Shown: piece by piece, positions 41,251 to 50,276 of the stretch
Layout of the letters: each line of letters begins with the position of its first letter
How positions within the stretch are numbered: the first letter of the stretch is position 1
DNA from: Sutcliffiella horikoshii DSM 8719
GTDB taxonomy: Bacteria > Bacillota > Bacilli > Bacillales > Bacillaceae_I
NCBI GenBank assembly: GCA_001648575.1
Contig: LQXN01000059.1
Location: forward strand, 62,001-126,000
DNA length: 64,000 nucleotides
Direction: 5' to 3'
Program-made: the position numbers and the translations under genes
Notes under the pieces: generated by a model
Database searches by the model: none
What the model was told of the DNA's origin: nothing
What the model saw: the letters and a program-made list of their open reading frames with translations, nothing else

Positions 41251-42507
41251 TTATATTTGTTGTTCTTTAGGTATGTTGATTTCGCCTTCTTCAGACTTTG
41301 CCACAATAAAGGCACATGCTGCATCACCTGTAATGTTGACTGCCGTTCTTGTCATATCCAATAAACGGTCAATTCCAAGTATAAGGGCAATTCCTTCAAC
41401 AGGCAGACCTACCTGGCCAAGCACCATGGCTAGCAGGATAAAGCCTACTCCCGGAACACCAGCAGTCCCGATACTAGCCACAACTGCCAAGCCGACTACT
41501 GTAAGCAACTGAGTCAATGACAGGTCAATTCCATATACCTGAGCAATAAAGACAGTGGCTACACCCTGCATGATTGCTGTCCCGTCCATGTTGATGGTGG
41601 CACCAAGCGGCTGCACGAAACTACTGATCCGTTTTGGTACACCAAGGTTTTCCTGAGCCACATCCATTGACATCGGAAGGGTCGCATTACTGCTCGAAGT
41701 ACTGAAAGCAACACTCATTGCCGGAATGAAACGTTTAAAGAACATAAACGGATTTATTTTCCCTAGCAGGAATAATGCACCGCCGTATGTGATAAAGAAA
41801 TGCAAGAACAAGGCGATCAGCACGACGACAAAATATGCACCCATCGCTTTAATTGCATCAATCCCAAGTCCCCCAACCGCTGAAGCGATTAAACCAAATG
41901 CCCCATATGGCGCAGTTTTAATAACAATATGAACAAGGAACATTACTATATCATTTGCTTGTTCTAGTAAGGTCTTGACTCTGCCTGCTTTTTCTCCTAA
42001 TGCATTGATGGCAAATCCAAGAAGCACGGAAAAGGAAATTATCTGGAGCATTTCCCCCTCTGCCATTGCCTTAATAGGGTTTGTCGGAATGATATTCAAT
42101 AGTGTTTCCATAACAGGCGGAGCTTCTTCTGGCTTTTCATCTTCAGCCAGCTCATCCACCATCATGTTTTCAAAGTCACCTGCAAGTCCCGGCTGGATGA
42201 CAGATGCAAGTGTCAGGCCGATTGTAATGGCGACACAGGTGGTAGCTAGGAAGAATAAAATGGTTTTTAGCCCGATTGTCCCTAGTTTTTTTGTATCGCC
42301 AAGCCCCACAACTCCCAGTGTGATGGAGATAAGGACTATCGGGACAACCAGCATGGTGATAAGATTTAGGAATATCTTCCCTAAAGGTTGAAAGAGATAT
42401 GTATCAAATGGCTGAAAGAGCGATGGTGCATAAATATTCAATGCAAGACCTACTAAAATACCTAAGATAAGACCGATAATTATTTTCTTTGTTAATGTCA
42501 TTTTCAC
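41251..42507 (-). CDS. Dicarboxylate/amino acid:cation symporter (DAACS, GltP/GltT type)
   Basis: The 418-residue membrane protein has the DAACS signature: SVAFSTSSSNATLPMS (hairpin 1 serine-rich loop), NMDGTAIMQGVATVFIAQ (helix 7) and GTAGVPGVGFILL (hairpin 2), with DMTRTAVNITGDAACAFIVA in helix 8. These coordinate substrate and sodium or proton. Glutamate/aspartate is the likeliest cargo; C4-dicarboxylates are possible. GGAGG precedes the GTG start. The 308-bp gap upstream has only scattered AT-rich promoter-like sequence. Confidence 0.88.
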   Translation of the reverse strand: MKMTLTKKIIIGLILGILVGLALNIYAPSLFQPFDTYLFQPLGKIFLNLITMLVVPIVLISITLGVVGLGDTKKLGTIGLKTILFFLATTCVAITIGLTLASVIQPGLAGDFENMMVDELAEDEKPEEAPPVMETLLNIIPTNPIKAMAEGEMLQIISFSVLLGFAINALGEKAGRVKTLLEQANDIVMFLVHIVIKTAPYGAFGLIASAVGGLGIDAIKAMGAYFVVVLIALFLHFFITYGGALFLLGKINPFMFFKRFIPAMSVAFSTSSSNATLPMSMDVAQENLGVPKRISSFVQPLGATINMDGTAIMQGVATVFIAQVYGIDLSLTQLLTVVGLAVVASIGTAGVPGVGFILLAMVLGQVGLPVEGIALILGIDRLLDMTRTAVNITGDAACAFIVAKSEEGEINIPKEQQI

Positions 42508-42815
42508 ATGAAATTCCTCCCTTTTGTAATATTAATATAATTTCTTTTTCAGAATCCTTGTATAATATTCTGTAATTCGACAAAAGGCGACTTTTTTCAT
42601 TCTACGAGGTATTTTTAAATCTGTAAAGTGATTTATGATAGACCGGTCTCTGGTTGTCTGTTATAATACACTATAAAAAGTCCTAAAGTCTTATTGTTTT
42701 CCTTTCTTCATTTTGATATATTTAACAACGGTTTTCTACTTTTATTTACCCATTAATTTAACTTTTATAGCATTCACAAATAGAAAATTTTTCATGCAAC
42801 GATGGAGGGGTTCAA

Positions 42816-43046
42816 ATGAAATTACTTTGGAGGGTTATGGTGGCAATATTTATCCTTCTTGCAGCTAAAGTTGCCCTAGATTCTTACCAAATCATTAAAA
42901 TCGCGGCGGGCGGGGAACATGTTAGGATAGATCCTGCACTCTACTTTAATTTATCCTATGTTATTTTTGGTTGTGTCGGATTGATGTTTTTATCAGATGT
43001 GTATAAGAAGTACGTAGAAAAGAGAAACAATCAGTTCAAATTTTAA
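42816..43046 (+). CDS. Small membrane protein, two helices
   Basis: The 76-residue protein has a hydrophobic N-terminal helix (VMVAIFILLAAKVAL) and a second helix (NLSYVIFGCVGLMFLSDVY) with a basic tail (KKYVEKRNNQFKF). GGAGGGG lies ten bases before the ATG. No family is recognised. It is alone, with a terminator. Confidence 0.65.
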   Translation: MKLLWRVMVAIFILLAAKVALDSYQIIKIAAGGEHVRIDPALYFNLSYVIFGCVGLMFLSDVYKKYVEKRNNQFKF

Positions 43047-43082
43047 TGGAAACTCATCCAATATATAGTATTTCCAAACAAA

Positions 43083-43113
43083 AAAACCAGGACAAATGTC
43101 CCGGTTTTTTTGT
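43083..43113. terminator. Bidirectional terminator
   Basis: AACC-A-GGAC pairs with GTCC-C-GGTT around AAAT, flanked by six As and eight Ts, between convergent genes. Confidence 0.82.
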
Positions 43114-43130
43114 TATTAAAATATAATATA

Positions 43131-44033
43131 TCAGGCTACTTCTGTTCCTTTGGAAGCTTCTAAAATTTCAAACCATTGTTGTCTTGAAAGATTAAGTTTC
43201 AAAGCGCCAGCTGCTGTTTTTATCCGGTCCAACTTGCCAGATCCTACGATTGGAATAATTTTCGCTGGATGAGCAAGTAACCATGCAAATAATACTTGAT
43301 CGATTGATGTGGCTCCTGTTTCTTCTTTTATTTTCTCTAACACTTTTCTGACCCGTTGAAACTTCTCCTCTGTACTAGTGAAAATACTGCCTCCTCCTAG
43401 AGGGGACCAAGCCATTGGCGAAATTCGGTCGCTTTGGCATTGTTCCATTGCTCCATTTTCAAAATGCTCCAGATGAGTTGCAGAAATTTCGATTTGATTA
43501 GTTACCAATGGATCGTCCAAATAGGAATTAAGCATGTTATATTGTGCCGGTAAGAAATTCGATACCCCGAATCTCTTTACCTTCCCATCCCTTTTCAGGC
43601 TTGCAAAAGCTTCTGCCACTTCACTCGGGTCCATCATTGGATCAGGTCTATGTATCAATAGTACATCTATATAATCTGTCTGGAAATTTCTTAAAGATTG
43701 ATGAACAGATTGAATGATATGGTCTCTGCTTGTATCATAATGCTTTATTCGATGTTCTGATCTATTGGAAGAAATCAATTTGATTCCGCATTTAGTTACC
43801 AGTTCCATCTGGTCTCTTAAAGACGGTTTAAGTGCCAATGCCTGGCCGAACTGTTCCTCGACTGTGTAGTTGCCGTAAATATCTGCATGATCAAAGGATG
43901 TAATGCACATATACAAACAGCTTTCGATGAAATTCAATGTCTCTTCCTTGCTGTAACCCCAATCACTCAACCGCCACATTCCGTGTACGATTCTTGAAAG
44001 GGAAACATCTTGCGCTAACTGAATACGCTCCAT
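43131..44033 (-). CDS. Aldo/keto reductase
   Basis: The 300-residue NADPH-dependent oxidoreductase has the AKR tetrad: Asp and Tyr in FDHADIYGNY (about residue 50), Lys in ELVTKCGIK and His in VLLIHRPDPMMDP. The C-terminal IIPIVGSGKLDRI binds cofactor. ATG 44033 with AGGAGT is preferred to the longer frame to 44093. It resembles the YdhF/YcsN group; the substrate is unknown. Confidence 0.87.
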   Translation of the reverse strand: MERIQLAQDVSLSRIVHGMWRLSDWGYSKEETLNFIESCLYMCITSFDHADIYGNYTVEEQFGQALALKPSLRDQMELVTKCGIKLISSNRSEHRIKHYDTSRDHIIQSVHQSLRNFQTDYIDVLLIHRPDPMMDPSEVAEAFASLKRDGKVKRFGVSNFLPAQYNMLNSYLDDPLVTNQIEISATHLEHFENGAMEQCQSDRISPMAWSPLGGGSIFTSTEEKFQRVRKVLEKIKEETGATSIDQVLFAWLLAHPAKIIPIVGSGKLDRIKTAAGALKLNLSRQQWFEILEASKGTEVA

Positions 44034-44251
44034 TTTATCACTCCTACTATTCATTTCAGAAAGATTATACCTCTTCCATGCCCTAATAGCCAAAGATACT
44101 GTTTTACTTTTATAAAACTTCTAAAATATCTATCCTTAAATGTCTTGCCATTTGGATTTGGTTCATTTATGATAGTACTATCATTCACGATTAACACTAC
44201 ATATTGTATTTACAATTATATTTATATCTATATACAGTATTTTTATAACTA

Positions 44252-44425
44252 CGCGATAATGGTGTCTATTAATGGACTTAATAGGGAATCCGGTGCAACT
44301 CCGGAACTGTCCCCGCAACTGTAAGTGCAGACAATCTTGAAAAACCACTGTATAAGCAGGCTTAACGGCTCTTATACGGGAAGGTTCAAGATAGGAAGAA
44401 GCACGAGTCAGGAGACCTGCCTTTA
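44252..44425 (+). promoter_or_regulatory. Cobalamin riboswitch upstream of nrdAB
   Basis: The B12-box pieces appear in order: AATAGGGAATCCGGTGC, AACTCCGGAACTGTCCCCGC, AACTGTAA and GAAGCACGAGTCAGGAGACC. It is followed by a terminator at 44565-44596. It should turn the B12-independent reductase off when adenosylcobalamin is plentiful. Confidence 0.95.
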
Positions 44426-44564
44426 GCGATTAGTTTCTCTTTCTTCGGGAGTTGAGAAGATGAAACGATCTATAGAATCTAGCAGAAAGGCAGTAATTTT
44501 CCACTTCAGGACATAAGTGGACGTATTCGGTCCCTTCGCCTTTCTGCCTTTCTATGATCGTTTG

Positions 44565-44597
44565 ATCCACTCAGCTGCCTGAGTGGATTTTTTTATT
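44565..44597 (+). terminator. Cobalamin riboswitch terminator
   Basis: ATCCACTCAG pairs with CTGAGTGGAT around CTGC, followed by TTTTTTA. An alternative long pairing of AGAAAGGCAG (44483-44492) with CTGCCTTTCT (44544-44553) just upstream could alter its formation. Confidence 0.88.
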
Positions 44598-44648
44598 TCA
44601 CAAAGACTCATTTTTACCTAATTTACATTTGAAATGGAGTGGAAAAAT

Positions 44649-46910
44649 ATGACCTTACATACCGATATACATCCCCCCAAAAAACAGGATTCCTTGCAAT
44701 CCTTCCAAGTATTGATGGATTCGACTCTGCAAGAATTCCCTACCCTTGATTCGGGTGCTTACTTGCAAAAAGCCGTAAAACTGGCCGATAGACTTTTGCC
44801 ACTTAATCAGGGACAAGAACTATATAATCAATTGATACTTGAAGCTCTCAGTAATTTAACAGAAGAAGAACCCGACTGGACCTACGTCGCATCCAGGATA
44901 CTCATCCATAAACTACAACAAGATGTCTGTCATATCAGGCAAACTTCGTACCCATACACTAATTTGTATCAATTGATAGAGGCATTAACCGAACAAGGGA
45001 TCTACCATCCTCAACTCCTTTCGTCTTATCAAGAAAAGGAAATAAAAGAATTGGAGTCAGTCCTTCAACCAGCTAGAGACCATCTGTTCACCTATATCGG
45101 GTTGAAGACTTTAGCTGACAGATATTTAACTCGTGACCATAACAAGCAGCTTTGGGAGCTTCCACAAGAGCGTTTTATGATAATTGCCATGACGCTCATG
45201 AAAAACGAACCCTCAAATAGGCTGCAATATGTGAAAGAAGCATACTGGGCATTAAGCAATCTGTATATGACAGTAGCCACTCCTACCTTTGCCAATGCAG
45301 GTAAAACATACGGCCAGCTTTCTAGTTGCTTCATAGATACCGTAGATGATAGTCTACAAGGAATTTATGACAGCAATACAGATATCGCAAACCTCTCTAA
45401 ATCAGGAGGGGGAATCGGCGTTTATCTAGGTAAAATCAGAAGCAGAGGGAGTGATATACGCGGATTTAAAGGGGTATCAAGCGGTGTCATTCCATGGATG
45501 AAACAATTGAACAATACCGCAGTCAGCGTCGACCAGCTCGGGCAGCGCAAAGGAGCCATCTCAGTTTACCTTGATATTTGGCATAAGGACATCTTCTCAT
45601 TTCTAGACAGCAAGCTGAACAACGGTGATGAGCGCATGCGTACACATGACCTGTTTAATGGCGTTTGTATTCCTGATATTTTTATGGAACAGGTTGAAAA
45701 AAGAGGGGACTGGTATTTATTTGATCCGCATGAGGTCAGGAAGACGATGGGATACTCCCTCGAAGATTTCTATGATGAGGATAAAGGTTCGGGCAGTTTC
45801 CGGACAAAATATGCAGAATGTGTCAATCACCCTGAACTTGATAAAGAAAAAGTGGCTGCGATCGATATCATGAAATCAATCATGAGGGGGCAGCTTGAGA
45901 CAGGGAGTCCCTTTATGTTTTACCGTGATGAAGTGAATCGGATGAATCCCAACCATCATAAAGGGATGATTTATTGTACTAACCTTTGTACGGAAATCAC
46001 CCAGAACCAAAGTGCCACAGTAACCAATACACAACAAGTGAAGGATGGAACCATCATCACCATCAAAACACCTGGCGATTTCGTCGTTTGCAACCTCTCT
46101 TCCATTAACCTTGCTCGAGCCGTCAAAGCAGATGTACTGCAACGTCTAATACCCATACAGGTCCGTATGCTTGATAATGTCATTGATTTAAATGATATCC
46201 CAGTATTACAGGCAAAAATAACCAATCAGAAATATCGTGCCGTAGGATTGGGTACCTTTGGCTGGCATCACCTTTTGGCATTAGAAGGAATCAAATGGGA
46301 ATCAGAGATAGCAATAAATTATGCAGATGAACTTTACGAGAAAATTGCTTATTATACCATTCAAGCAAGCGTGTATCTTGCCAAAGAGAAGGGGGCATAT
46401 CCCGCATTTGAAGGCTCTGACTGGCAAACCGGCCAATACTTCTCGAAAAGAAATTATCCTTCTACCGGTACTTTGAATTGGAAAGAGCTTCAACAACAAG
46501 TTTTAGAAAATGGGATCCGAAATGGCTATTTAATGGCAGTTGCCCCAAATGCAACAACATCCATCATTGCCGGAAGCACAGCAAGTATCGACCCTATCTT
46601 TTTAAAAGTATATTCTGAAGAGAAAAAGGATTACAAGATACCAGTAACAGCACCTGATCTAAATGCAGAAACTACCTGGTTCTATAAATCTGCTTATCAT
46701 ATTGACCAACATTGGAGCATTGCTCAAAATGCTGCAAGGCAAAAGCATATTGATCAGGCCATCTCGTTCAACCTTTATGTTACTAATACCATTAAAGCTA
46801 AGGCGTTATTGGATTTGCACGTGGATGCGTGGAAGCAAGGACTGAAAACCACCTACTACGTCCGGTCGACCTCAACAGATATAGAAGAGTGCGATTCATG
46901 TGCAAGCTAA
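44649..46910 (+). CDS. nrdA: Class I ribonucleotide reductase, alpha subunit
   Basis: The 753-residue catalytic subunit reduces ribonucleoside diphosphates. Active-site pieces are present: LSSCFIDTVDD (first cysteine), NLCTEIT (Asn, thiyl-radical Cys and Glu), VVCNLSSINLA (second cysteine), the radical-transfer Tyr pair in KTTYYVRS, and a C-terminal CDSC redox pair. The N-terminus lacks the KRDG motif of an ATP-cone although the following helix remains, so ATP/dATP activity control may be lost. ATG 44649, with GGAG at 44635-44638, is preferred to 44634. Confidence 0.92.
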   Translation: MTLHTDIHPPKKQDSLQSFQVLMDSTLQEFPTLDSGAYLQKAVKLADRLLPLNQGQELYNQLILEALSNLTEEEPDWTYVASRILIHKLQQDVCHIRQTSYPYTNLYQLIEALTEQGIYHPQLLSSYQEKEIKELESVLQPARDHLFTYIGLKTLADRYLTRDHNKQLWELPQERFMIIAMTLMKNEPSNRLQYVKEAYWALSNLYMTVATPTFANAGKTYGQLSSCFIDTVDDSLQGIYDSNTDIANLSKSGGGIGVYLGKIRSRGSDIRGFKGVSSGVIPWMKQLNNTAVSVDQLGQRKGAISVYLDIWHKDIFSFLDSKLNNGDERMRTHDLFNGVCIPDIFMEQVEKRGDWYLFDPHEVRKTMGYSLEDFYDEDKGSGSFRTKYAECVNHPELDKEKVAAIDIMKSIMRGQLETGSPFMFYRDEVNRMNPNHHKGMIYCTNLCTEITQNQSATVTNTQQVKDGTIITIKTPGDFVVCNLSSINLARAVKADVLQRLIPIQVRMLDNVIDLNDIPVLQAKITNQKYRAVGLGTFGWHHLLALEGIKWESEIAINYADELYEKIAYYTIQASVYLAKEKGAYPAFEGSDWQTGQYFSKRNYPSTGTLNWKELQQQVLENGIRNGYLMAVAPNATTSIIAGSTASIDPIFLKVYSEEKKDYKIPVTAPDLNAETTWFYKSAYHIDQHWSIAQNAARQKHIDQAISFNLYVTNTIKAKALLDLHVDAWKQGLKTTYYVRSTSTDIEECDSCAS

Positions 46911-46926
46911 TTGGGGAGGAAGAAAA

Positions 46927-47970
46927 ATGAGCAGTAATTTAAAAACACGTTCCATAATGGACAGTCAGGCGCCAAATAGATCCACTAGAATCATAAACGG
47001 TGAAAGTTCCAATGTCTTGAATTGGGATGACGTTGCCTTTTCATGGGCATACCCAAAATATAAGAAAATGCTGGCCAATTTCTGGTCCCCTTTTGAAATC
47101 AATATGTCCCAGGACATCAAGCAATTTCCCGCTTTATCTCCAAAAGAACAAGAAGCTTTTTTGAAGATTATCGGACTTCTTGCCTTGTTGGACAGTATTC
47201 AAACCGATTATGCAGGAAAGGTAGCTGACTATTTAACCGACTCCAGCTTAAATGCATTGATGATTATGCTCGCCCAACAGGAAGTCGTTCATAATCACTC
47301 GTATTCTTACGTTTTATCAAGTCTTGTTACACGCTCAAAGCAAGAAGAGGTATTCGAATATTGGCGTACAGAACCAACCTTGAGGAAAAGGAATGACTTC
47401 ATAACAAATGGCTATAAAGCTTTTGCAGAGGATCCAACTGTAGAAAACTTATTAAAATCCATTGTTTATGATGTGATATTAGAAGGGCTTTTCTTTTATT
47501 CAGGATTCGCTTTCTTTTATCACCTTGCCAGAAATCAAAAAATGGTCGCATCAAGCACGATGATTAATTATATCAATAGAGATGAGCAAATTCATGTTGA
47601 CTTGTTTGTGAAAATTTTTCAAGAAATCCTCCAGGAATACCCTGAATATGAGACTAGGGAGCTTGCTCTTTTTGTAGAGGAGACATTTAAGCAAGCAGCG
47701 AAGCTTGAGATTGATTGGGCCAGGATGATCATCGGTAATCATTTTACAGGAATTGAACTGGAGGACGTAGAAGCCTATATCAAATTTTATGCCAATGTCC
47801 GCTCTAATCAGCTTGGTTTCAGCCGACCGTTTGAAGGGTACCGGACCAATCCGTTGAAGTGGATCAAAGCCTATGAAGAAGTTGACCTTGGAAAATCGGA
47901 TTTCTTTGAACAAAAATCGAGGCAATATACAAAAGTGAACGTAGTGGATAATGGATTTGATGATCTTTAA
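46927..47970 (+). CDS. nrdB: Class I ribonucleotide reductase, beta subunit
   Basis: The 347-residue radical-generating subunit keeps all metal ligands: Asp in ALLDSIQTD, Glu and His in QQEVVHNHSYSYV (which also has the radical Tyr), Glu in VILEGLFFYSGF, and Glu and His in NRDEQIHVDL. These are the residues of the NrdB type, so it is a Tyr-radical class I protein. GGGGAGG precedes the ATG. No nrdI or nrdH lies beside it, which argues for class Ia over the usual Bacillus class Ib set. Confidence 0.92.
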   Translation: MSSNLKTRSIMDSQAPNRSTRIINGESSNVLNWDDVAFSWAYPKYKKMLANFWSPFEINMSQDIKQFPALSPKEQEAFLKIIGLLALLDSIQTDYAGKVADYLTDSSLNALMIMLAQQEVVHNHSYSYVLSSLVTRSKQEEVFEYWRTEPTLRKRNDFITNGYKAFAEDPTVENLLKSIVYDVILEGLFFYSGFAFFYHLARNQKMVASSTMINYINRDEQIHVDLFVKIFQEILQEYPEYETRELALFVEETFKQAAKLEIDWARMIIGNHFTGIELEDVEAYIKFYANVRSNQLGFSRPFEGYRTNPLKWIKAYEEVDLGKSDFFEQKSRQYTKVNVVDNGFDDL

Positions 47971-48057
47971 ATGATTCTGCAAAAGAAAAGGTCATGGGTG
48001 ACCTTGCGCAGCCATGGCCACTGATTGTACTTTTTCCTGTGGGCTTGGCGAAGCCAG

Positions 48058-48094
48058 CAAAAAGGCCGTGGACCAACCAGTCCACGACCTTTAT
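48058..48094. terminator. Bidirectional terminator
   Basis: AAAGG-C-CGTGGAC pairs with GTCCACG-A-CCTTT around CAACCA. The minus-strand side has a clear T-tract for the gene at 48106. Confidence 0.78.
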
Positions 48095-48105
48095 CATTCA
48101 AGAGT

Positions 48106-48366
48106 TCACCATATAGGGTAGACCAAAAAAGAAAAAGCAAGATAAAAAATCCCCATTAGTATAAAGCCAACATAGCTTTGTTTTTCTAATAGCAAACGTT
48201 CAAATCCCCTAATCAGAAAAGCACCTGCAAAAAGCCAAAACATCCAGCCCAAATGTGTCGGACTATCCAGGTATGCACCCATCCCCCCTAAAATGAGTCC
48301 ACCGATTACAAGCATAAGTTGAAGGATAACAATAGGTTTCTTTCTTGTTTTTATGTCTTTGAACAC
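48106..48366 (-). CDS. Small membrane protein, three helices
   Basis: The 86-residue protein has hydrophobic segments IVILQLMLVIGGLILGG, LGWMFWLFAGAFLIRGF and VGFILMGIFYLAFSFLV. The start is a GTG (48366) with GGGGGAG six bases upstream. I do not recognise the family. Upstream, 48367-48677 holds only family B repeat sequence. Confidence 0.6.
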   Translation of the reverse strand: MFKDIKTRKKPIVILQLMLVIGGLILGGMGAYLDSPTHLGWMFWLFAGAFLIRGFERLLLEKQSYVGFILMGIFYLAFSFLVYPIW

Positions 48367-48433
48367 AAATACTCCCCCTTTGTCCACCTTCTATAATAAC
48401 AGAATGTTTCGTCAAAAAGAAAATCCGATTTTA

Positions 48434-48680
48434 AATAGGCTCTTATTAAAAGGCTGTTTTCGTAAACTTTGTTGCTGGTTCGAATACTCAAACTAGCCGT
48501 TATTTTACTTGCTGTCGTGCCCTTTTCTTGGTTAAAAGTAATAGAATGCATGCCTATTTTACTGTTTCTAAGCTATGAAAAGTCCAATTACCGACTTTTC
48601 ACTAGTGAATAGCAACAATCTTTGAGAAAAGAGCCTATTAAAAAGATTGCGGTTAGTTGGTTGGTACGAAAACAGCCTTA
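48434..48680 (+). repeat. Family B repeat, full copy nested in an older copy (B1)
   Basis: An inner element at 48451-48638 has 26-bp imperfect terminal inverted repeats, beginning AGGCTGTTTTCGTAAAC and, from the other end, AGGCTCTTTTCTCAAAG; both continue to TTGTTGCT. It is flanked by direct ATTAAA. Outside lie extra end fragments, ATAGGCTCTT (48434-48443) and TACGAAAACAGCCTT (48665-48679), as if it had entered an older copy. The right fragment overlaps the uppP stop codon. No ORF of note. Confidence 0.65.
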
Positions 48681-49457
48681 AAATAACCCAAGGTATTGTA
48701 AAATCAACACGATTATTCCCAATACCCACACATATACTGCAAAAGTGCGCAGCGAATGTTTTTTCAGGTAGTTAATCATCCATTTAACTGCGATGTATCC
48801 AAAGAAACAGGATGCAAGAATACCGATTATCAAGGAAATCAGCGAGATATCTTCCCTTCCCACTTGGGCAACTTCCACTGTCTGCAACAACACCGCCCCT
48901 GCAATTGCTGGTGTAGATAAAAGGAAGGAAAAATATGCAGCAGTTTCCCTATCCAGTTTTCTGAACAGGCCGGCTACGATTGTAAGACCTGAACGGGAGA
49001 TTGCAGGAAAAATCGCGGCCGCCTGAAAAGAACCAATGAACAGGGCATCCTTCCAAGTGATATCCTCCATTTTCTTCGCTCCCTTTTTGATGGAGTCCGC
49101 AAACCAAAGAAATGCCCCTGTGATCAGAAATTCCCAGCCGATTGTAACACCAGTTTTAGAGATATCCTCAAAATAGTCCTTAAAAGCAAGTCCAATGACC
49201 ACTGCAGGAACCGTCCCGACCACCAACAGCATGGATAGTTTGTGAAAAGGATTCCGGATGATTTTGATGAATTCCTCCCGATAAAAATATAGAACGGCTA
49301 TCAAGGTGCCAAAATGCAGCATTGTATCAAGAAGCAATCCCGCTTCTTGCAGGTCAAATAAGTTCCGTCCTATATACAGATGCCCTGTACTTGAAATTGG
49401 AAGAAATTCTGTTAGTCCTTGAATAATACCTAAAATGAACGCCTCAATTTTGGACAT
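48678..49457 (-). CDS. uppP: Undecaprenyl-diphosphatase UppP/BacA (copy 1)
   Basis: The 259-residue membrane enzyme dephosphorylates undecaprenyl diphosphate. It has both signatures: IQGLTEFLPISSTGHL (residues 13-28, catalytic Glu and Ser/His) and PAISRSGLTI (catalytic Arg). Eight hydrophobic segments are visible. It starts 12 bp after a DedA-family gene and is very probably co-transcribed with it. A second UppP is encoded at 61705. Its last codons adjoin a family B repeat. Confidence 0.94.
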   Translation of the reverse strand: MSKIEAFILGIIQGLTEFLPISSTGHLYIGRNLFDLQEAGLLLDTMLHFGTLIAVLYFYREEFIKIIRNPFHKLSMLLVVGTVPAVVIGLAFKDYFEDISKTGVTIGWEFLITGAFLWFADSIKKGAKKMEDITWKDALFIGSFQAAAIFPAISRSGLTIVAGLFRKLDRETAAYFSFLLSTPAIAGAVLLQTVEVAQVGREDISLISLIIGILASCFFGYIAVKWMINYLKKHSLRTFAVYVWVLGIIVLILQYLGLF

Positions 49458-49469
49458 GCGCTTCCCCTC

Positions 49470-50057
49470 CTATATCGAACGTTTCCTATCAAAAACAAAA
49501 TAAGTAATGGCTCCTAAAATGATTAATAACATCAACGGGATAATAAGCGGTTGGGCAGCGTGCTTGATGTCACGCCAATTTTCTCCCAATTGAAAACCTA
49601 TATAGAGAAACAGGACCGTCCAAGGTATTACCGCAGCCACTGTGTAAAGAAAAAAGGGCAAGAACTTCATTTTCGCTACGCCTGCCGGTATTGATATGGC
49701 ATGTCTTACCACAGGTATGAATCGGGCTGTGAAAATCACAATCGGCCCATAATTCTCAAACCACTTTTCCGAAATATCCAAGTGCTTTGGCTGAATCAAT
49801 ATGTATTTTCCATACTTTTCAAGAAATGGCCTCCCTCCTATACTTCCAGCCCAGTACAAAAACAACTGCGCAAGAGTTCCGCCTGTCACACCGGCTGCAA
49901 AGGCACCTATAAATCCAATCTTGCCGATTGAAATCAAATAACCACCATATCCCAAAACAATTTCGCTCGGAATGACTTCCACCATTAATCCCAACGCAAT
50001 CCCCCAAACTCCCATCGCTTGGAAAAATTCAAAAACAGATAAGAAAAAGTGCTCCAT
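49470..50057 (-). CDS. DedA-family membrane protein (possible C55-P flippase)
   Basis: The 195-residue protein has the DedA pattern: PSEIVLGYGGYL with an acidic residue in a membrane helix, ARFIPVVRHAISIPAGVAKM (the conserved Arg-rich segment) and VIPWTVLFLYIGFQLGENW. Some DedA members (UptA/YngC) recycle undecaprenyl phosphate across the membrane. Being directly upstream of uppP strongly suits that role here. GAGGTGAGGAC precedes the ATG. A hairpin at 50208-50234, T-rich on the minus strand, lies in its leader and could attenuate it. Confidence 0.85.
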   Translation of the reverse strand: MEHFFLSVFEFFQAMGVWGIALGLMVEVIPSEIVLGYGGYLISIGKIGFIGAFAAGVTGGTLAQLFLYWAGSIGGRPFLEKYGKYILIQPKHLDISEKWFENYGPIVIFTARFIPVVRHAISIPAGVAKMKFLPFFLYTVAAVIPWTVLFLYIGFQLGENWRDIKHAAQPLIIPLMLLIILGAITYFVFDRKRSI

Positions 50058-50276
50058 GTCCTCACCTCATTTATTAGAGAGTCGTCCCTAACAATGTATG
50101 AAGGCAAGTCCATGAAAAGCACTAAAAAAAGAATGTACCTAATTTCCAGAGATGAACAGATTGAACCCAAGGATCTATCTTAAGAACGTTCAATCCTTCA
50201 ACAAAAAAATTCCTTTGATAAACAAACAGGAATTCTCCAAAATATGTCGAATACTAACTATTGGAGGTGCTGATAA

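Noticed and set aside
50203-50234. Hairpin AATTCCT/AGGAATT with a T-tract on the minus strand, upstream of dedA
   Set aside because: It could be an attenuator, but the stem is short and AT-rich and no aptamer or leader ORF accompanies it; mentioned only in the dedA entry.
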